Shown here: positions 43,788 to 45,185 of the stretch, piece by piece
Numbering within the stretch: the first letter of the stretch is position 1
Layout of the letters: each line of letters opens with the position of its first letter
Made by a program: the position numbers and the translations under genes
Origin: Acetivibrio mesophilus
GTDB taxonomy: Bacteria; Bacillota; Clostridia; Acetivibrionales; Acetivibrionaceae
DNA length: 45,185 nucleotides
Direction of reading: 5' to 3'
Assembly (NCBI RefSeq): GCF_004102745.1
Contig: NZ_RLII01000027.1
Coordinates: 1 to 45,185 of the forward strand
Notes under the pieces: generated by a model
The model's database searches: none
Seen by the model: the letters and a program-made list of their open reading frames with translations, nothing else
What the model was told of the DNA's origin: nothing

Positions 43788-44306
43788 GTGAAAAATTATT
43801 ATGAAGTGATAGACGACATTTGTTATATATGGGTTATGGGAAAAGGGCAACAAATGTACGCTTTAATAAGTGCGGAGGATTTACCCAAGGCGGACAGCGT
43901 ACCCGGCACATGGACAGCGAGATATTCCGAGAGGGGCGAAACATGGTATGTAACGACCAATGTTGACGGAAAGCAAATAAGGCTACACCGTTTGATTATG
44001 GACGTTACAGACCCCAAAATTGAGGTAGACCATAAAAATTGGAACGGTTTGAATAATTGCCGTTGGAATTTGAGATTAGCCACACACAGCGAGAACAACC
44101 AAAACATGAGGGGTACACGCAAGCAGAATAAAAGCAATTTACCCGGTGTTGGAGAGTATAAAGGCAAGTACCGGGCAAGGATAACAGTTGACGGCAAAAC
44201 AAAGTATTTGGGCTATTTTGAAACGCCGGAGGAAGCCCACGAAGCATATTTAAAAGCCAAGGCGAAATATCACCCATATTCACACCAAGCAAGGACGAGG
44301 GATTAA
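43788..44306 (+). CDS. HNH endonuclease with AP2 DNA-binding domain
   Basis: Residues about 60-106 are an HNH_3 nuclease core: LHRLIM, the metal/catalytic VDH with His82, then NGLNNCRWNLR and HSENNQN. Residues about 119-160 are an AP2/ERF-like DNA-binding domain (YKGKYRARITVDGKTKYLGY, then FETPEEAHEAY). This layout is typical of homing endonucleases of phages and mobile elements. The start is GTG 43788 after AAAGGGGTGG. Codon use (GCG, CCC, GGC rich) is clearly less AT-biased than the neighbours, which fits transfer. It is intact and divergent from the unknown operon. Confidence 0.88.
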   Translation: MKNYYEVIDDICYIWVMGKGQQMYALISAEDLPKADSVPGTWTARYSERGETWYVTTNVDGKQIRLHRLIMDVTDPKIEVDHKNWNGLNNCRWNLRLATHSENNQNMRGTRKQNKSNLPGVGEYKGKYRARITVDGKTKYLGYFETPEEAHEAYLKAKAKYHPYSHQARTRD

Positions 44307-44670
44307 TTTTACCCCTTTTCCACGTTAAAAATACCACGACTAACAATCGTGTATACACAATAAGCCAACAACCATAAGGGTTACAAAGATTTTTAAGCCG
44401 AGTAAAGCACACGACCACCCCGGTTATAAATGTTAAGTGGCAGGATAACTGACATTACTATATTCTTGATTTTTTACCAACTTCCCCATGATACTTTATA
44501 TTGAAATTAATATGTAAAGGGCGTTGACCGTCCTATTAATCAACAAAAATAGCTTCTGGCAAAGAGAAATTCCCGAAATAACACATTAAAAGTTACAATT
44601 TTTAGCAGGATATTATCAATAAATGTAGAATAAATATCAAAAGTAGCTTTTTTAGAAAGGAAGATATTTG
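44307..44670. other. Intergenic region after the HNH gene with palindromic TCGTG motifs
   Basis: No gene is seen in this 364-bp stretch. At 44327-44343 there is CACGA-7 nt-TCGTG, the same arms and spacing as the tRNA-Ser anticodon stem-loop (41273-41289). CACACGA recurs at 44408-44414. These could be recombinase core-type sites or decayed copies. No copy of the tRNA-Ser 3' end is present, and no clear promoter for the following gene was found. Confidence 0.4.
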
Positions 44671-45078
44671 TTGGATATATTTAACATAGATAAGCTTAGT
44701 CTGTTTTTATTCTTTTTTGTACCTGGGTTTGTTTCAACTAAAGTTTGGAATCTGCTTGTGCCAACGGAAAAAAGGAAAATTACTGATTATATGTTAGAAA
44801 CTATTAGCTATAGTTGTATAAATTTTGCAGTTTTGTCTTGGTTAATAAATATAATAAGCAATAAAGACTTTGTTAGTAATCACCCTGTTTGGCTTAAACT
44901 ACTAACGTTTATTATACTATTTGTTTTCCCAATTATTTGGCCTATGCTGATAAAATTTATTCTTAGTTGGGATTTTTTCAAAGGTCATATTGTACACCCC
45001 ACTCCAAGAGCATGGGACAGGTTTTTTGGATTAGGACACCCTTGTTTTGTTTTAATTCACTTAAACTTCGCAGATTAA
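44671..45078 (+). CDS. DUF6338-like membrane protein, shortened
   Basis: The protein has three or so hydrophobic segments. FFFVPGFVSTKVWNLLVPTE at the start, the YSCINFA segment and PTPRAWDRFFG near the end match the DUF6338 family as I recall it. Family members are usually longer, with ~70-100 more residues after the AWDRFF / CFVLIHL block. Here the frame stops ten residues after it (IHLNFAD, stop at 45076-45078). I could not find the missing part in another frame of the remaining 107 bp. It may be a truncated remnant at an element boundary. The start is TTG 44671 or TTG 44668 after AAAGGAAG. Confidence 0.6.
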   Translation: MDIFNIDKLSLFLFFFVPGFVSTKVWNLLVPTEKRKITDYMLETISYSCINFAVLSWLINIISNKDFVSNHPVWLKLLTFIILFVFPIIWPMLIKFILSWDFFKGHIVHPTPRAWDRFFGLGHPCFVLIHLNFAD

Positions 45079-45185
45079 TAATCTCTATGCACCTTGAAAA
45101 TTCAATATTTGGCTTTAAGTAAGTATCATGATTCTTGCTCTTATGCACACAGTAAAAGCCTACCCTTAAGTTCCTTTGGAAGTGC

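Noticed and set aside
44327-44343. A true attR copy of the tRNA-Ser 3' end
   Set aside because: Only the stem arms are shared, the 7-bp spacer differs at three positions, and the T arm and acceptor stem are missing.
43823-44418. Minus-strand open frames of 124 and 137 codons opposite the HNH gene
   Set aside because: They lie antisense to a gene with intact HNH and AP2 motifs and show no recognisable domain.
1-45185. CRISPR arrays, insertion sequences or prophage structural genes
   Set aside because: No regularly spaced repeats, transposase motifs or capsid, tail or portal-like proteins were seen.

Overview
The window looks like a chromosomal segment of a low-GC, spore-forming Gram-positive anaerobe of the class Clostridia, probably in or near the Acetivibrio/Ruminiclostridium (Clostridium thermocellum) group. 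The evidence is the AT-rich sequence, strong AAGGAGG-type ribosome binding sites, many TTG and GTG starts, an alpha/beta-type small acid-soluble spore protein, a CwlJ/GerQ spore germination pair, a Spo0E-like phosphatase, a large SLH-domain S-layer protein and a Wal (YycFG) operon. The genus assignment is inference.

Layout. (1) 1-170: the end of an rRNA operon (5S rRNA and terminator), followed by an AgrB-like peptidase without a visible AgrD. (2) 1069-4556: the de novo NAD operon nadA-nadB-nadC. (3) 4557-4828: a convergent intergenic region packed with DnaA-box-like 9-mers. (4) 4829-8311: a secreted lipase-like hydrolase, a two-CBS-domain protein, the cwlJ-gerQ spore operon and a 57-residue SASP gene. 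(5) 8401-11852: the S-layer gene with two promoters, a candidate WalR box, a structured leader and a strong terminator. (6) 11881-28566: a glycan export cluster headed by a consensus promoter. It encodes a Wzz-like chain-length regulator, a large Wzy_C/TPR protein, a PglE-like aminotransferase, a PglC-like initiating transferase, a FemAB-like transferase, GT2, GT4 and GT8 glycosyltransferases, a Wzy-like polymerase, a pyruvyl transferase, a Wzx flippase and a PglF-like 4,6-dehydratase. (7) 28662-28877: a Spo0E-like gene. (8) 29170-37348: walR, walK, an unknown secreted protein, walH, walI, murA, walJ and rlmH. (9) 37526-41004: a ceramidase-like protein, a YdcF/ElyC-like protein and two lipoproteins. 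(10) 41245 to the end: tRNA-Ser(GGA) followed directly by a tyrosine integrase, an overlapping SymE-like small gene, a divergent pair of unknown genes, an HNH-AP2 endonuclease and a shortened DUF6338 gene. This last region reads as a tRNA-associated integrated element whose far end is not clearly visible.

How it may fit together (inference). Regions 5-8 share a cell-envelope theme. SLH domains in the family bind pyruvylated secondary wall polysaccharide, and the cluster beside the S-layer gene includes a pyruvyl transferase and a complete Wzx/Wzy/Wzz route, so it may make the S-layer anchor or an S-layer glycan. The essential wall regulator WalRK is encoded nearby. Exact matches to the published WalR box (two TGTWAH half-sites 5 bp apart) lie upstream of the S-layer gene and of the unknown secreted gene inside the wal operon.

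The least explained parts are the DnaA-box cluster at 4660-4817, a repeated intergenic element at 6734-6785 and 28567-28618, the unknown secreted wal-operon protein, and the small cargo of the tRNA-Ser element.
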